This document shows positions 17,327 through 26,962 of a stretch of 64,000 nucleotides of DNA, piece after piece. Where the stretch lies: contig NZ_CP061177.1 in NCBI RefSeq assembly GCF_017355405.1, positions 372,001 to 436,000 of the forward strand, given 5' to 3'. Under the pieces are notes generated by a model. The model ran no database searches. It had not been told where the DNA came from and worked only from the letters and a program-made list of their open reading frames with translations. The position numbers were made by a program, and so were the translations under genes. Numbering within the stretch: the first letter of the stretch is position 1; each line of letters opens with the position of its first letter. This stretch comes from Roseomonas haemaphysalidis. Lineage in GTDB: Bacteria > Pseudomonadota > Alphaproteobacteria > Acetobacterales > Acetobacteraceae.

Positions 17327-18892
17327 ATGCTGACGGTGGACATGATGGCCCGGGTGCGTCGGGCGCATTTCGTGGACGGCAAGTCGATCAAGCAGATCAC
17401 GCGCGAGCTGGGTCTGGCGCGCAACACGGTGCGGCGGGTGCTGCGCTCGGGCGAGACAGCCTTCACCTACGAGCGTCAGGTGCAGCCGCGGCCCAAGCTC
17501 GGAGCCTGGACGCAGTTGCTGGAACAGCGGCTCAGCGCCAATGAGCGGCTGCCCAGTCGCGAGCGGCTCGATCTGATCCGCGTGTTTGAGGACCTGCAGC
17601 AGCAGGGGTTCACCGGTGGCTACGATACCGTGCGCCGCTACGCCCGGGCGCGACAGCGGCAGCGTGGCACGGCCACCTCAGACGCCTATATCCCGCTGAG
17701 CTTTGAGCCTGGCGAGGCGTACCAGTTCGACTGGTCGCAGGAGGTCGTGGTGCTGCATGGCGCCACGGTCGCGGTGCGGGTGGCGCAGATGCGGCTGTGT
17801 CACAGCCGGATGCTGTTCGTGCGTGCCTATCCGCGCGAAAGCCAGGAGATGGTGTTCGATGCGCATGACAAGGCGTTCGCGTTTTTCCGCGGCACCTGTC
17901 AGCGCGGCATCTATGACAACATGCGTACAGCCGTCGACGTCGTCGGGGTTGGGCGCGAGCGACAGTTCAATCGCCGGTTCCTGCAGATGTGCAGCCACTA
18001 CCTGGTCGAGCCAACGGCCTGCACACCGGCCTCGGGCTGGGAGAAAGGTCAGGTGGAGAACCAGGTCGGCCTGGTGCGAAACCGGTTCTTTAAACCACGC
18101 CTGAAGTTCGCCTCGCTGCATGACATGAATGGCTGGCTACTCGAGCAATGCGTGCTTTACGCCCGCAGCCACCCGCATCCCGAGCGCCGCGACTGCCCGG
18201 TGTGGGAGATGTTCGAGCAGGAGCGTCCGGCCCTGGTGCCCTATGTCGGGACGTTCGACGGGTTCAACGCCCGCACCTCAGCTGTCTCCAAAACCTGCCT
18301 CGTGGCCTATGACAAGAACCGCTACTCGGTGATGGCGCAGGCGGTCGGGCGGCCGGTCGAGGTGCATGCCTATGCCGAGCGGATCCTGATCCGCCAGGAC
18401 GGACAGGTGGTCGGCGAGCATCCGCGCTGCTTTGGCCGCGAGCAGATCGTCTACGATCCCTGGCATTACGTGCCGGTGCTGGCGCGCAAGCCCGGTGCGC
18501 TGCGCAATGGTGCCCCGTTCAAGGGTTGGGTGCTGCCCGGCGCTCTGGGCCGTGTGCAGGGGCGGCTGCGTGGCAGCGCGGATGGCGACCGGCAGATGGT
18601 GGCCATCCTGCAGGCTGTATCCCTGGACGGTCTGCCCGCCGTGGAGGCCGCCTGCGCCGAGGCGCTCGCGGCAGGCCTGTGCAGCAGCGATGTGGTGTTG
18701 AACGCCCTGTCGCGCCAGCGTCCCGCAACCACCCCGCCGGACATCGCCACCCCCGACGCATTGCGGCTGCGGCATGAGCCGATCGCCGACTGCGCCCGTT
18801 ACGACACCCTCAGGAGCCAAAGTCATGGAACGACATCAGGTGCTGGAGCTGATGAGCGAGCTCAAGCTGGTGGGCATGAAAGCCGCCTATGA
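17327..18892 (+). CDS. istA: IS21 family transposase IstA
   Basis: The 521-residue DDE transposase has an N-terminal helix-turn-helix ([21 protein letters not shown]), an rve catalytic core beginning [11 protein letters not shown] (first Asp), YDNMRTAV (second Asp region) and [18 protein letters not shown] with the catalytic Glu, and a C-terminal Mu-type barrel ([28 protein letters not shown]). IstA cuts and joins the IS ends. It overlaps istB by 68 bases. No internal stop or frameshift was seen, so it may be active and could act on related ends elsewhere in the window. Confidence 0.93.
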   Translation: MLTVDMMARVRRAHFVDGKSIKQITRELGLARNTVRRVLRSGETAFTYERQVQPRPKLGAWTQLLEQRLSANERLPSRERLDLIRVFEDLQQQGFTGGYDTVRRYARARQRQRGTATSDAYIPLSFEPGEAYQFDWSQEVVVLHGATVAVRVAQMRLCHSRMLFVRAYPRESQEMVFDAHDKAFAFFRGTCQRGIYDNMRTAVDVVGVGRERQFNRRFLQMCSHYLVEPTACTPASGWEKGQVENQVGLVRNRFFKPRLKFASLHDMNGWLLEQCVLYARSHPHPERRDCPVWEMFEQERPALVPYVGTFDGFNARTSAVSKTCLVAYDKNRYSVMAQAVGRPVEVHAYAERILIRQDGQVVGEHPRCFGREQIVYDPWHYVPVLARKPGALRNGAPFKGWVLPGALGRVQGRLRGSADGDRQMVAILQAVSLDGLPAVEAACAEALAAGLCSSDVVLNALSRQRPATTPPDIATPDALRLRHEPIADCARYDTLRSQSHGTTSGAGADERAQAGGHESRL

Positions 18893-19553
18893 CGAGCTGC
18901 TCAGCACCGCGCTCAAGCGGCAGTATCCGGCGCAGCAGCTGGTCGGCACTCTGCTGGAAGCCGAGATTACCGAGAAGCAGGCGCGCTCGATCCGCTATCA
19001 GGTCGGCGTGGCCAAGCTGCCGCTGATCAAGGAGATCGCCGAGTTCGACTTCGCGGACACCCCGATCAACGAGGGGCTGGTGCGGGAGATGGCCACCGGT
19101 GCGTTCCTCGATGATCAGCGCAACGCGGTGCTGGTCGGCGGCACCGGCACGGGCAAGACGCATCTGGCCGTGGCCATCGCGCTGAGCTGCATCCGCCTGG
19201 GGCGGCGGGCGCGGTTCTACACCGTGATCGACCTGGTGAACCGCCTGGAAGCCGAGGCGCGCGCAGGCAAGACCGGCCGCCTGGCCGAGCAGCTGACCCG
19301 TCTCGACCTCGTGGTGCTGGACGAGCTCGGCTACCTGCCGTTCGCCCAGTCAGGCGGTCAACTGCTGTTTCATCTGATCAGCCGCCTGTACGAGCAGACC
19401 TCGATCCTGGTCACCACCAACCTGTTGTTCGCGGAATGGCCGACGGTGTTCAACGACGCCAAGATGACCACCGCGCTGCTCGACCGCCTGACGCACCACT
19501 GCGACATCATCGAGACCGGCAACGCCAGCTGGCGGTTCAGAAACCGCAACTAG
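18825..19553 (+). CDS. istB: IS21-like ATPase helper IstB
   Basis: The 242-residue AAA+ helper protein carries a Walker [14 protein letters not shown] near residue 105, Walker [14 protein letters not shown] and sensor [10 protein letters not shown]. IstB binds target DNA and recruits and regulates IstA. The ATG at 18825 follows CAGGAGCC and begins [26 protein letters not shown], the usual IstB start; the frame overlaps istA by 68 bases. The stop lies 72 bases inside the right end of the element. Confidence 0.93.
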   Translation: MERHQVLELMSELKLVGMKAAYDELLSTALKRQYPAQQLVGTLLEAEITEKQARSIRYQVGVAKLPLIKEIAEFDFADTPINEGLVREMATGAFLDDQRNAVLVGGTGTGKTHLAVAIALSCIRLGRRARFYTVIDLVNRLEAEARAGKTGRLAEQLTRLDLVVLDELGYLPFAQSGGQLLFHLISRLYEQTSILVTTNLLFAEWPTVFNDAKMTTALLDRLTHHCDIIETGNASWRFRNRN

Positions 19554-19625
19554 CCCATCACCGCGCCCGCAACCGGGGTCATTTTTGCGCGCCGATCCAG
19601 GGTCAATTTTGCACGCCGATTGACA

Positions 19626-20061
19626 GGCGCGTCGAGCCGGACGAGGTTATCCCTCCCCACCAGGAGCCCGCTCTGGCCGAGCGCATTGTGCGACTGCGCG
19701 CGCATCGCCGCCCTGATGGCGTCCTTCCACTGGAGCATACCGCCCCCGGACCGTGCCGCATCGACGGTGAAGGCCGTTTCCCCGCAGCCAAGGCTGAGAG
19801 CCCGGAGCTGCGAGCGCTTGATATCGTAACAGGCGAGCGCGTCCGTGACGGCGTTCATGATCGGATTGTTGGCCCAGAGGCCGCCGTCCACCATCAGATA
19901 GCCGTTGTTCGGGAGAGCCCTCAGGTAAGTAGGGGCCGCCGAGGTGGCGAGCGCCACCTTCACCATGCGCTCAACGCGGTCCCTCCTGTAGTCCGGATGG
20001 TGAGGCGTCTTGTAGATCCAGGGTTCGCCGTGAATGCCCTCGAAGCTAGGGATGCACAGGC
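19626..20061 (-). pseudogene. Patatin-like phospholipase remnant (CBASS CapV-like), cut at both ends
   Basis: Read on the minus strand, this stretch encodes the C-terminal part of a patatin-family phospholipase: FEGIHGEPWIYKTPHHPDYRR, VKVALATSAAPTYLRALP, the catalytic dyad motif VDGGLWANNP and NAVTDALACYD. The N-terminal half with the GxSxG nucleophile is missing, replaced by the MITE-like element at 20062-20211, and the 3' end runs into the IS21 right terminus. The KTPHH and ATSAAPTYF-like segments are typical of patatin effectors of CBASS anti-phage systems (CapV), so this could be a wrecked defence gene; a housekeeping patatin is the alternative. No cyclase partner is nearby. Confidence 0.72.
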
Positions 20062-20211
20062 TGTGGATCAGCAAAGCGTTTAACCCCTATCGGCGTCCAT
20101 GGCTGACCCTAGCCCAGTAAAGATTTAGCCCTCGAAAACAGAACATCGAGTGACATTAGGCGGGGTCATCTTCAGGCGCCGATAGGGGTCAAGGTTGGGA
20201 GCCGATCCACA
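20062..20211. mobile_element. MITE-like IS21-ended element, copy 1
   Basis: A 150-base non-coding element with ends TGTGGATC and GATCCACA and subterminal CCCTATCGGCG / CGCCGATAGGGG inverted repeats. Its reverse complement aligns along its length with the copies at 30115-30268 and 33830-33979, so it lies in the opposite orientation to them. It joins the 5'-truncated patatin gene on its left to the 5'-truncated acyltransferase gene on its right. It has no open frame. Confidence 0.7.
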
Positions 20212-21168
20212 GTCTCGGTGTTCTTCGTGCTTTCCGGCTTCGTCATGGCAGCCGCGGCTGACCGGTGTCGAGGCTCGCTACTCATGAACTCTGTGGCACG
20301 CTATCTTCGGCTCGCAGTGCCGGTGACTGCCAGTTGCCTTTTGGCCTGGGGGTGGCTGACTGCCTTCCCCGACAGTGCATCCGCCCTGAAGGCAGCGTTA
20401 CCAGCACCTTCGCGGTGGCTCGACTACACCTACCAAGGAACGATCCACCCCATCTGGCACGCGGCAGCCGACGGATTGCTGGGCAACTTCCTGCGTGGTG
20501 ACTCGGCATTCAACAACGTCCTGTGGACGATGCAGATCGAATTGTTCGGATCGTTGGGGATCTTCGTGCTTTATGCGCTGACGAAGGGGCCGACGCGGTT
20601 GTGGTCTTTGCTGGCGGCGGGCGTGGCCATCCTGCTCTGGCTTCCAGATACGTACATCGGGTTCGTCTTCGGCGCGGGTCTCTACGAGGCTCACCGCCGT
20701 GGTCTGCTGCGGACAAGCCGCATCCTGCTGCCGATCGCATCGTTCATCGTGGCCCTCGTGGTGGGCGGGATGGGCGATGGAGCGCACGAGCGGCTTGGGT
20801 TGCCCGGCGTACCGGAGGCATTGGAGCTGGGTGAACCACGCGGCTTCGTGAACGGTGTTGCTGCGGCGCTGCTGATCTATGCCACCCTGACTTTGCCATG
20901 GCTGGCGCGCGGTCTGTCCCGTTCAGTCCCGCTGTCCCTGGGACGGATATCTTTTGGTCTTTACCTTGTCCATGTGCCGCCCCTCTACACCATTGTCGCC
21001 TGGTCCTATCTGCAGGGCGTCCCCGAAGCGGTATTGGCGCCCCTGTATCTGGTCGGAATGCTAATACTGGCCTGGGTGTTCACCCACGCTGTGGACGAGC
21101 CATCCCTGCGATGGATCGCGGCCTTGCGGTCCCGCATTGGTCAGCCGCGAGTGCAGCTCAGAACATAG
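20212..21168 (+). pseudogene. Acyltransferase 3 (OafA/YrhL-like) gene lacking its 5' end
   Basis: The frame is open from the very first base after the MITE-like element (VSVFFVLSGFVMAAAADR), and VFFVLSGFVM is the internal motif normally found some 60-80 residues into membrane O-acyltransferases. About 317 codons follow with many membrane helices and the C-terminal family motif LGRISFGLYLVHVPP. The N-terminal part with the first helices and the catalytic His region is absent. A TTG or GTG near 20218 might allow translation but the product would be incomplete. These enzymes acylate cell-surface sugars. The break coincides exactly with the MITE border. Confidence 0.8.
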
Positions 21169-21767
21169 AGCACGATCGGAGCGCATGAACGCCCAGCTGG
21201 AGGCAGGCGGGTGGATGTCTGATTGGGCGTCCTCGCGCTGCAGCGTGAGGTTCGGATTGTTGTATTTGAATCTGGCTACACCGTGCCATGCCAGAAGGCG
21301 CCGCAGCCTGGGACATGGATGATCCTGAGCCGGTCTGTCTCGCCCTCGGTGTCAATTCTTCAAGGCAAGCGTGACCACGTACGCCTGACAGATTCCCTCC
21401 CTGGTTCTGTAGGAGGCCATGTCGGCAACATAATTTGCTGTCGGCTTGGTTTACAGTCCCACAATCTGGACTGCGAAACTCCTGCCAACGCACTCGTAAA
21501 TCTCGATAATTTTCCTGGCATATATGTTGCTGAAACATTGCACGGGCTTAATTGTCGGGTGGGTTCACTGCTCGCTGTGCAGGAGGCGACGTGGTTATGC
21601 CAATGATCGAGATTGGACTATCGGGCGAGACCTGCGCCAGTTTGGTTACTATCAGCGTCATGGTTGCCGCGCTCATCGTGAGACAGGACGGCGGACCACT
21701 TCTGCTTCCTTCGAAGCAATCTCGACATTCGTCGCTTCGTTTTACATCTCGGCGGGAAGGCTAACCT
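21169..21767. other. 600-base gene-free stretch of lower GC
   Basis: No coding frame with family similarity or good codon use was found here. Base composition is more AT-rich than the surroundings (for instance around 21470-21540). It precedes the carbohydrate-binding/SGNH gene and probably contains its promoter. A remnant of older insertions is possible; nothing specific is recognisable. Confidence 0.4.
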
Positions 21768-23918
21768 ATGTCCGTTTCCCCGAACCGCCTGACGATCGGC
21801 TCTGGCTCTGAGAGCCTGACCCTTTTGCTCAATCAGGAAGCCTACCTCGGTGACGCCCAGTACATCGTCCGGGTGGACGGGGTGCAGATCGGCGGGGTCC
21901 TCTCGGCCTCCGCGCTGCGCGCGACCGGCGAGGTGGACACGCTCACCGTGCTCGGGAACTGGGGCAGCGGCAGCCATACAGTCCAGGTGGAGTTCCTGTA
22001 TGACGCCTATGGCGGCTCGGCCGACACCGATCGTAACCTCTACCTCGTTGGTGCGAGCTACGGCGGCAAGGAGATCACTGGCGCGAGTGCCGAGCTCTTT
22101 CGCCCCGGGGCAGCCAGCTTCTCGTTCTTCAACGAGACGGTCTCCCCCACTCCCGATCCGGCCAGTTCCCTGAACAATCTGACGATCGGCTCTGGCTCCG
22201 AAAGCCTGATCCTCCTGCTCAACCAGGAAGCTTACCTTGGCGATGCCCAGTACATCGTCCGGGTGGACGGGGTGCAGATTGGCGGGATCCTTTCGGCTTC
22301 CGCGTTGCGTGCGTCCGGCGAGGTGGACACGCTGACCGTGCTCGGGAACTGGGGCAGCGGGAACCATACCGTCCAGATCGAGTTCCTGTATGACGCCTAC
22401 GGCGGTTCTGCCGACACCGATCGCAACCTCTACCTCGTCGGCGCCAGCTACGGCGGCAAGGAGATCACCGGCGCGAGTGCCGACCTCTTTCGCCCCGGGG
22501 CAGCCAGCTTCTCGTTTTTCAACGAGCCGATCCCCCCCGCTCCCGACCCGACCAGCCCCCCGAGCAATCTGACAATCGGGTCTGGTTCTGAGAGCGTGAC
22601 CTTGCGGCTCAATCAGGAAGCCTATCTCGGCGACGCCCAGTATATCGTCCGGGTGGATAGGGTGCAGATTGGTGGCGTTCTGTCGGCGTCGGCGCTGCGT
22701 GCATCTGGCGAAGCGGACACGCTCACCGTGCTCGGGAACTGGGGAAGCGGGAGCCATACGGTCCAGGTGGAGTTCCTCTATGACGCCTACGGTGGCTCGG
22801 CCGACACCGACCGCAATCTCTACCTCCTCGGCGCGAGCTACGGTGGCAAGGAGATCACCGGCGCAAGCGCCGATCTGCTTCGTCCTGGTACAGCCAGTTT
22901 CTCCTTTACCAACGAGACGAGCCTCCCGAACAACCTGACGATTGGCTCTGGCTCTGAGAGCCTGACCCTTCTTCTCAACCAGGAAGCCTACCTCGGCGAC
23001 GCACAGTACATTGTCCGGGTGGACGGGGTGCAGATTGGCGGAATTCTTTCGGCCTCCGCGCTGCGCGCATCAGGCGAGGTGGATACGCTGACCGTGCGGG
23101 GAGACTGGGGTACCGGGCTTCACAACGTCCAGATCGAATTCCTGTATGACGCCTATGGCGGCTCGGCCGACACCGATCGTAATCTCTACCTCGTCGGTGC
23201 GAGCTACGGCGGCCAGGAGATCACTGGCGCGAGTGCCGACCTCTTCCGCCCTGGGGCGGCCAGCTTCTCGTTTTACGACGAGACGGGCCCCGCAGCGCTG
23301 CGCATCCTGCCGCTGGGTGACTCCAACACGCATGGGTACGACAACAGCAAGAACGAAGCGGTGTGGGAGAGCTATCGCAAGCCGCTTTGGGACCTGGCGA
23401 CCCTGAATGGTTTCTCGATCGACTTCGTCGGCTCGCGTTCCAATGGATCGGCCGCGCTGCCGGATCGTGACCACTTCGGCGTTTCTGGCATCACCGCGAC
23501 CGAGGTTGCTACCTTTGCGGGGGATCTCGCGAGGGAGACACTTCCGGACGTCGTGCTTCTCATGCTCGGCACGAACGACGCGATGCGGGAAGGCGATGCG
23601 GCACAGACCGTGCCGGGCGAGCTTCTTTCGATCATGCGGGGCATTGCCTCCATCGCGCCGGACGTGGACATCTTCCTGGCATCCCTGCCGCCAATTGACG
23701 CCGCCTTGCTGCCGTTCCGCGCCGACGCCAACGAGATCCGCGACGCGATTAATGCGCAGCTCCCCGGTGTCGTGGCCGAGGCGCACTCGGAAGGCATCGA
23801 CGCTACTTACGTGCCCGTGAGCTACACCACGGCAGACCTGACGGACGGCGTGCACCTGACGGAGGAGGCGCATGCGCGCACCGCACAGGCATGGTTCGAT
23901 GCCGTGTTTATGAGATAG
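21768..23918 (+). CDS. Four-repeat carbohydrate-binding module protein with C-terminal SGNH/GDSL hydrolase
   Basis: The 716-residue product has four near-identical ~125-residue modules, each starting LTIGSGSESL and containing NQEAYLGDAQYIVRVDGVQIGG, VLGNWGSGSHTVQVEFLYDAYGG and DRNLYLVGASYGGKEITGAS, which resemble calcium-dependent xylan-binding (CBM36/60-like) modules. From about residue 506 an SGNH esterase follows: block I LPLGDSNTHGYD (Ser), block III LMLGTNDAM (Asn), and block V DLTDGVHLTEEAH (Asp, His). This suggests an esterase that removes acyl groups from a polysaccharide to which the modules bind. No Sec signal peptide is seen at the N-terminus (MSVSPNRLT), although the domains are of extracellular type; type I or other export is possible. 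The ATG follows GGGAAGG. Confidence 0.82.
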   Translation: MSVSPNRLTIGSGSESLTLLLNQEAYLGDAQYIVRVDGVQIGGVLSASALRATGEVDTLTVLGNWGSGSHTVQVEFLYDAYGGSADTDRNLYLVGASYGGKEITGASAELFRPGAASFSFFNETVSPTPDPASSLNNLTIGSGSESLILLLNQEAYLGDAQYIVRVDGVQIGGILSASALRASGEVDTLTVLGNWGSGNHTVQIEFLYDAYGGSADTDRNLYLVGASYGGKEITGASADLFRPGAASFSFFNEPIPPAPDPTSPPSNLTIGSGSESVTLRLNQEAYLGDAQYIVRVDRVQIGGVLSASALRASGEADTLTVLGNWGSGSHTVQVEFLYDAYGGSADTDRNLYLLGASYGGKEITGASADLLRPGTASFSFTNETSLPNNLTIGSGSESLTLLLNQEAYLGDAQYIVRVDGVQIGGILSASALRASGEVDTLTVRGDWGTGLHNVQIEFLYDAYGGSADTDRNLYLVGASYGGQEITGASADLFRPGAASFSFYDETGPAALRILPLGDSNTHGYDNSKNEAVWESYRKPLWDLATLNGFSIDFVGSRSNGSAALPDRDHFGVSGITATEVATFAGDLARETLPDVVLLMLGTNDAMREGDAAQTVPGELLSIMRGIASIAPDVDIFLASLPPIDAALLPFRADANEIRDAINAQLPGVVAEAHSEGIDATYVPVSYTTADLTDGVHLTEEAHARTAQAWFDAVFMR
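21786..23284 (+). repeat. Four tandem DNA repeats encoding carbohydrate-binding modules
   Basis: The repeats begin at about 21786, 22179, 22569 and 22935 and each spans 350-393 bases. Long stretches, such as the part coding for GDAQYIVRVDGVQIGG and for EFLYDAYGGSADTDRNLYL, are almost the same at DNA level, with changes mostly in third positions. Units 1-3 are separated by Pro-rich linkers (PTPDPASS, APDPTSPPS). Such similarity points to recent duplication or ongoing gene conversion. Confidence 0.88.
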
Positions 23919-24100
23919 AAGAGAAAGATTGGGCTGGCCGGGAATATCGGCGAGGGTGAAGGCAGGGAGGCGCATATGGTGACCCGTGCGCGTCTCCTCC
24001 GCGGGCGGCTCGCATGAGCATTTCGCGCGAGGCATGAAGGCGTGCCGCCTAACCAGCGGAACGCCGTGATGGGGGTGCTGCGGGAGCTCGTTAGCGCCGA
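23919..24100. other. Short gene-free junction
   Basis: About 180 bases between the SGNH gene and the truncated hydrolase. No gene is recognisable; a TAG at 24092 closes the hydrolase frame upstream. It likely marks a deletion joint. Confidence 0.3.
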
Positions 24101-24493
24101 TTGACAGCCGGGGACCTCGACGCGGTGAATGCGGTCAAGGCGCGGCTGTGGCTGGATGGCGCGCTGGCCGTCGAGGGCCGCGTGGCGGGCGAGGCCCGGC
24201 GGCTGTTCCTGGACATGCATGCCATCGCGCTCCGTTCTCCGCCCACCGGGCTGAACCGCGATGTCGCGCCTGCCTACGGCCGCCTGGGCGAGATCGCCGT
24301 GCCGACTCTGGTTCTTTGGGGAGCGCTCGACTTCCCGCACATCCAGGGCCGCTGCCGCCACATCGTGGCGACCCTGCCGAACGCCGAGGGCCATGCGCTG
24401 GCGGAGGCGTCCCATCTGCCGAGCCTGGACCTACCGGACAGGATCACGGACCTCATTTGCGGGTTCCTCGACCGGCTGGACCGAGAGCGGTGA
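24101..24493 (+). pseudogene. C-terminal fragment of an alpha/beta hydrolase
   Basis: The 130-codon frame begins in mid-domain (TAGDLDAVNAVKARLWLDG) after an in-frame TAG at 24092 and reads through FLDMHAIALRSPP, LGEIAVPTLVLWGALDFPHIQ (catalytic Asp region) to EASHLPSLDLPDRITDLICGFLDRL, where ASHLPSLD holds the catalytic His. This is the last ~130 residues of a ~260-residue alpha/beta hydrolase. The N-terminal half with HG and GxSxG motifs is absent, so it is a deletion remnant rather than a working gene. Confidence 0.75.
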
Positions 24494-24706
24494 GGTCCTC
24501 CGGCAGCGGGACTCCGACCGCCCACGGACTTTAAAGCGCAGTCGAGTACCGGACGCTCACCATCCTGGGCGGAGATCCTGGACCGCCGCATGACGCACAG
24601 CACCAGTCCATAACATTTAGACATGGAATCCATGCCTCTGGTCAGTTCCGGAGATGAGACGTTCTGCGACATGGTCTGCAGGTCGCATCCGCCTCAGGAG
24701 CCGCCC

Positions 24707-25723
24707 ATGCTCAGGACCATGCTGTCGTGTCTCGCCGCCACATTGTTATCCGCCAGTGCCTGGGCTCAGGGGTCTGGATCGCCGACCCTGGATGCCATCC
24801 GCGCCCGAGGCTCGGTCGCTTGCGGCGTGTCCGGCACCAACCCGGGCTTCGCCTTCGCGAATAGTCGCGGCGAGATGCAGGGCAGCGAGGCGGACTTCTG
24901 CCGCGCCGTCGCCGCCGCGGCCCTGGGTGATGCCAGAAAGGTCCGGTTTGTCACCCTGACCTCCACCAACCGCTTCACCGCCCTGCAGTCCGGCGAGATC
25001 GACCTGCTGGTGCGGACGGCGACCTGGTCCCTGGGGCGCGAGACGAGCCTCGGCCTGCTTTTTGCAGGCATCACCTTCTACGACGGCACCGCCTTCATGG
25101 TGCATAGCTCGTCTGGCGTCCGCTCGGCCAAGGAACTGGACGGGGCCACCATCTGCATCATGCCTGGCACGACGACCGAGCTGGCGGTAGCCGACTACTT
25201 CCGCCGGACCGGTATGCATCTGACATCGGTGCTGATCGACAACGTCAACGAGCTGCGGGCGGCCTTCCGCAACGGGCGCTGCGACAGCTACTCGACGGAC
25301 GCCTCCGCCCTGGCCTCCTTCCGCTACGGCGAGGGCGCGGCCGCCGACAAGTACACCTTGTTGCCCGAGGTGATCAGCAAGGAGCCCCTGGGTCCGCTGG
25401 TTCGCAAGGGCGACGACAAATGGTTCGACATCGTCCGCTGGACACACTTCGCCATGCTTGCGGCAGAGGAGATGGAGCTGACTTCCGCCACGGTCGAGAA
25501 CGCCCTCGGCAGCACCAATCCCGACGTCCGCCGCTTGCTGGGCGTGGATGGCGACCTTGGCAAGTCCATGGGTCTCGACAACCGCTGGGCCTTCGATGTC
25601 ATTCGCCAGGTCGGCAACTATGCCGAAGTCTGGGACCGCACCATCACGCCGCTGGGTGTCCCGCGCGGTGCGAACCAGCTCTGGACCCAGGGCGGGCTGC
25701 AATATGCCCCGCCCATCCGCTGA
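24707..25723 (+). CDS. Amino-acid ABC transporter substrate-binding protein (AapJ-like)
   Basis: A 338-residue type II periplasmic binding protein with a signal peptide (MLRTMLSCLAATLLSASAWA) and mature sequence PTLDAIRARGSVACGVSGTNPGFA, FCRAVAAAALGDARKVRFVTLTS, ALQSGEIDLLVRTATWSLGRE and AICIMPGTTTE-like TICIMPGTTTEL, typical of the general L-amino-acid receptors (AapJ/BztA). The ATG at 24707 follows CAGGAGCC. No permease or ATPase genes accompany it, but cystathionine beta-lyase follows 43 bases downstream, so a role in uptake or sensing of a sulfur amino acid is plausible but inferred. Confidence 0.82.
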   Translation: MLRTMLSCLAATLLSASAWAQGSGSPTLDAIRARGSVACGVSGTNPGFAFANSRGEMQGSEADFCRAVAAAALGDARKVRFVTLTSTNRFTALQSGEIDLLVRTATWSLGRETSLGLLFAGITFYDGTAFMVHSSSGVRSAKELDGATICIMPGTTTELAVADYFRRTGMHLTSVLIDNVNELRAAFRNGRCDSYSTDASALASFRYGEGAAADKYTLLPEVISKEPLGPLVRKGDDKWFDIVRWTHFAMLAAEEMELTSATVENALGSTNPDVRRLLGVDGDLGKSMGLDNRWAFDVIRQVGNYAEVWDRTITPLGVPRGANQLWTQGGLQYAPPIR

Positions 25724-25766
25724 CGCCCCTCCACCACCGCGCCACCCCACCGGACCGAGAGCACCC

Positions 25767-26945
25767 ATGCACGACCTGACCCACTGCGTTCAGCACCCCG
25801 AAGTCGCCCAGGAAGGCTTTCGCAGCCTGGCAGTGCCGACCTACCGCGCGTCCACGATCACCTATCCAGATGGTGAGAGCTTTGCGGCTCGGAGCCAGCG
25901 TGGCTTCGATGGCTACACCTACGGCCTACACGGCACCCCGACCACGCGAACGCTGGAAGCGCAGCTGACGGCGCTGCACAACGGTGTCCGCACCGTGCTG
26001 GTGCCGTCCGGCCAGATGGCGGTGACGCTGGTCTTCTTGACCTTCCTGCTGCCCGGCGACCATGTGCTGGTACCCGACAGTGCTTATGGCCCGGTCCGCA
26101 ACGTCTGCCGCGACTACCTGGCGCCGCGCGGCATCGACTACACGATCTACGACCCGCTGGTCGGCGCCGGGATTGCCAACCTGATCACGGATCGCACTAA
26201 GCTGATTTGGGTGGAATCCCCTGGCTCCGGCACCATGGAGGTGCAGGACATCCCGGCCATCGTGCGGGCCGCCAAGGCGAAGGACGTGCTGGTCGGCTGC
26301 GACAACACCTGGTGCACGCCGCTGCTGTTCAAGCCGCTGGACCATGGCTGCGACTTCGCGGCCGAGGCGCTGACCAAGTATGTGGGCGGCCATTCCGATC
26401 TGTTGCTGGGCTCCATCACGGTCAGGGACATCGCCCTGCGCCAGCGCATGAAGGAGGTGCTGCGCAGCCTCGGCGTCGGCGTTTCGCCGGACGAGGTCTC
26501 GCTGGCGCTGCGTGGCATCGAGACCATGGGCCTCCGCCTCGCGCATGTCGGCCGGGTCTCGGAGGGCTTCGCGCGCCGCCTGGACGGCCACCCGCTGGTG
26601 GACCGGGTGCTGCACCCCTGCCTGCCGTCCTGCCCGGGGCATGAGTTCTGGGCGCGTGATATCGGCGGCTCGGGCGGCGTCTTCAGCATCGTGCTGAAGC
26701 CGGGGGCCGAGGCGGCGCTGAACCCGGCGCTGACGGCGATGGATGTCTTCGCCATCGGCGCCTCCTGGGGCGGCACACGCAGCCTAATCGCGCCCATGTC
26801 GGTCAAGGGTGACCGTACCGCCAACCCCTGGACGCACGAGGGCGCGGTGCTGCGGATCAGCATCGGGCTGGAGCAGGAGGACGACCTCTGGGCCGATCTG
26901 GAGAAGCTGCTCCTGGCCCTACAGCATTTGGCGGCCACGGCCTGA
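25767..26945 (+). CDS. metC: Cystathionine beta-lyase (PLP-dependent, Cys/Met metabolism)
   Basis: The 392-residue cytoplasmic enzyme belongs to the Cys/Met metabolism PLP family. Landmarks are YTYGLHGTPTTRTLEAQLTALH, the cofactor segment PSGQMAVTLVFLTFLLPGDHVLVPDSAYGPVR, the DNTWCTPLLFKPLDHG strand and the PLP Lys in EALTKYVGGHSDLLLG. GHSD and ASWGGTRSLI are typical of proteobacterial MetC, which cleaves cystathionine to homocysteine, pyruvate and ammonia. It is the second gene after the amino-acid binding protein and converges with a LysR gene. The ATG at 25767 is the first fitting the family N-terminus. Confidence 0.87.
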   Translation: MHDLTHCVQHPEVAQEGFRSLAVPTYRASTITYPDGESFAARSQRGFDGYTYGLHGTPTTRTLEAQLTALHNGVRTVLVPSGQMAVTLVFLTFLLPGDHVLVPDSAYGPVRNVCRDYLAPRGIDYTIYDPLVGAGIANLITDRTKLIWVESPGSGTMEVQDIPAIVRAAKAKDVLVGCDNTWCTPLLFKPLDHGCDFAAEALTKYVGGHSDLLLGSITVRDIALRQRMKEVLRSLGVGVSPDEVSLALRGIETMGLRLAHVGRVSEGFARRLDGHPLVDRVLHPCLPSCPGHEFWARDIGGSGGVFSIVLKPGAEAALNPALTAMDVFAIGASWGGTRSLIAPMSVKGDRTANPWTHEGAVLRISIGLEQEDDLWADLEKLLLALQHLAATA

Positions 26946-26962
26946 AATACCTCACGGGGCGC

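Larger units (their letters stand above)
17223..19625. mobile_element. IS21-family insertion sequence, apparently intact
   Basis: The 2403-base element starts TGTGGATCGGCGTGGAAGATTGACCCC and ends with the complement of TGTCAATCGGCGTGCAAAATTGACCC. Each end carries a second subterminal copy (GATCGGCGTTCAAAACTGACCCC at the left, GATCGGCGCGCAAAAATGACCCC complement at the right), the multiple terminal repeats expected of IS21. Between them lie full-length istA and istB. No direct target duplication is visible (CCCAGAC before, GGCGCGT after), suggesting that recombination or deletion has changed one flank. The right end cuts a patatin-type gene. Confidence 0.88.

Noticed and set aside
21618..22757. 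379-codon minus-strand frame with internal repeats
   Set aside because: Its repeats merely mirror the tandem carbohydrate-binding modules on the other strand.
21786..23284. Tandem repeats considered as a CRISPR-like or satellite array
   Set aside because: Units are 350-393 bases, in frame and encode protein modules.
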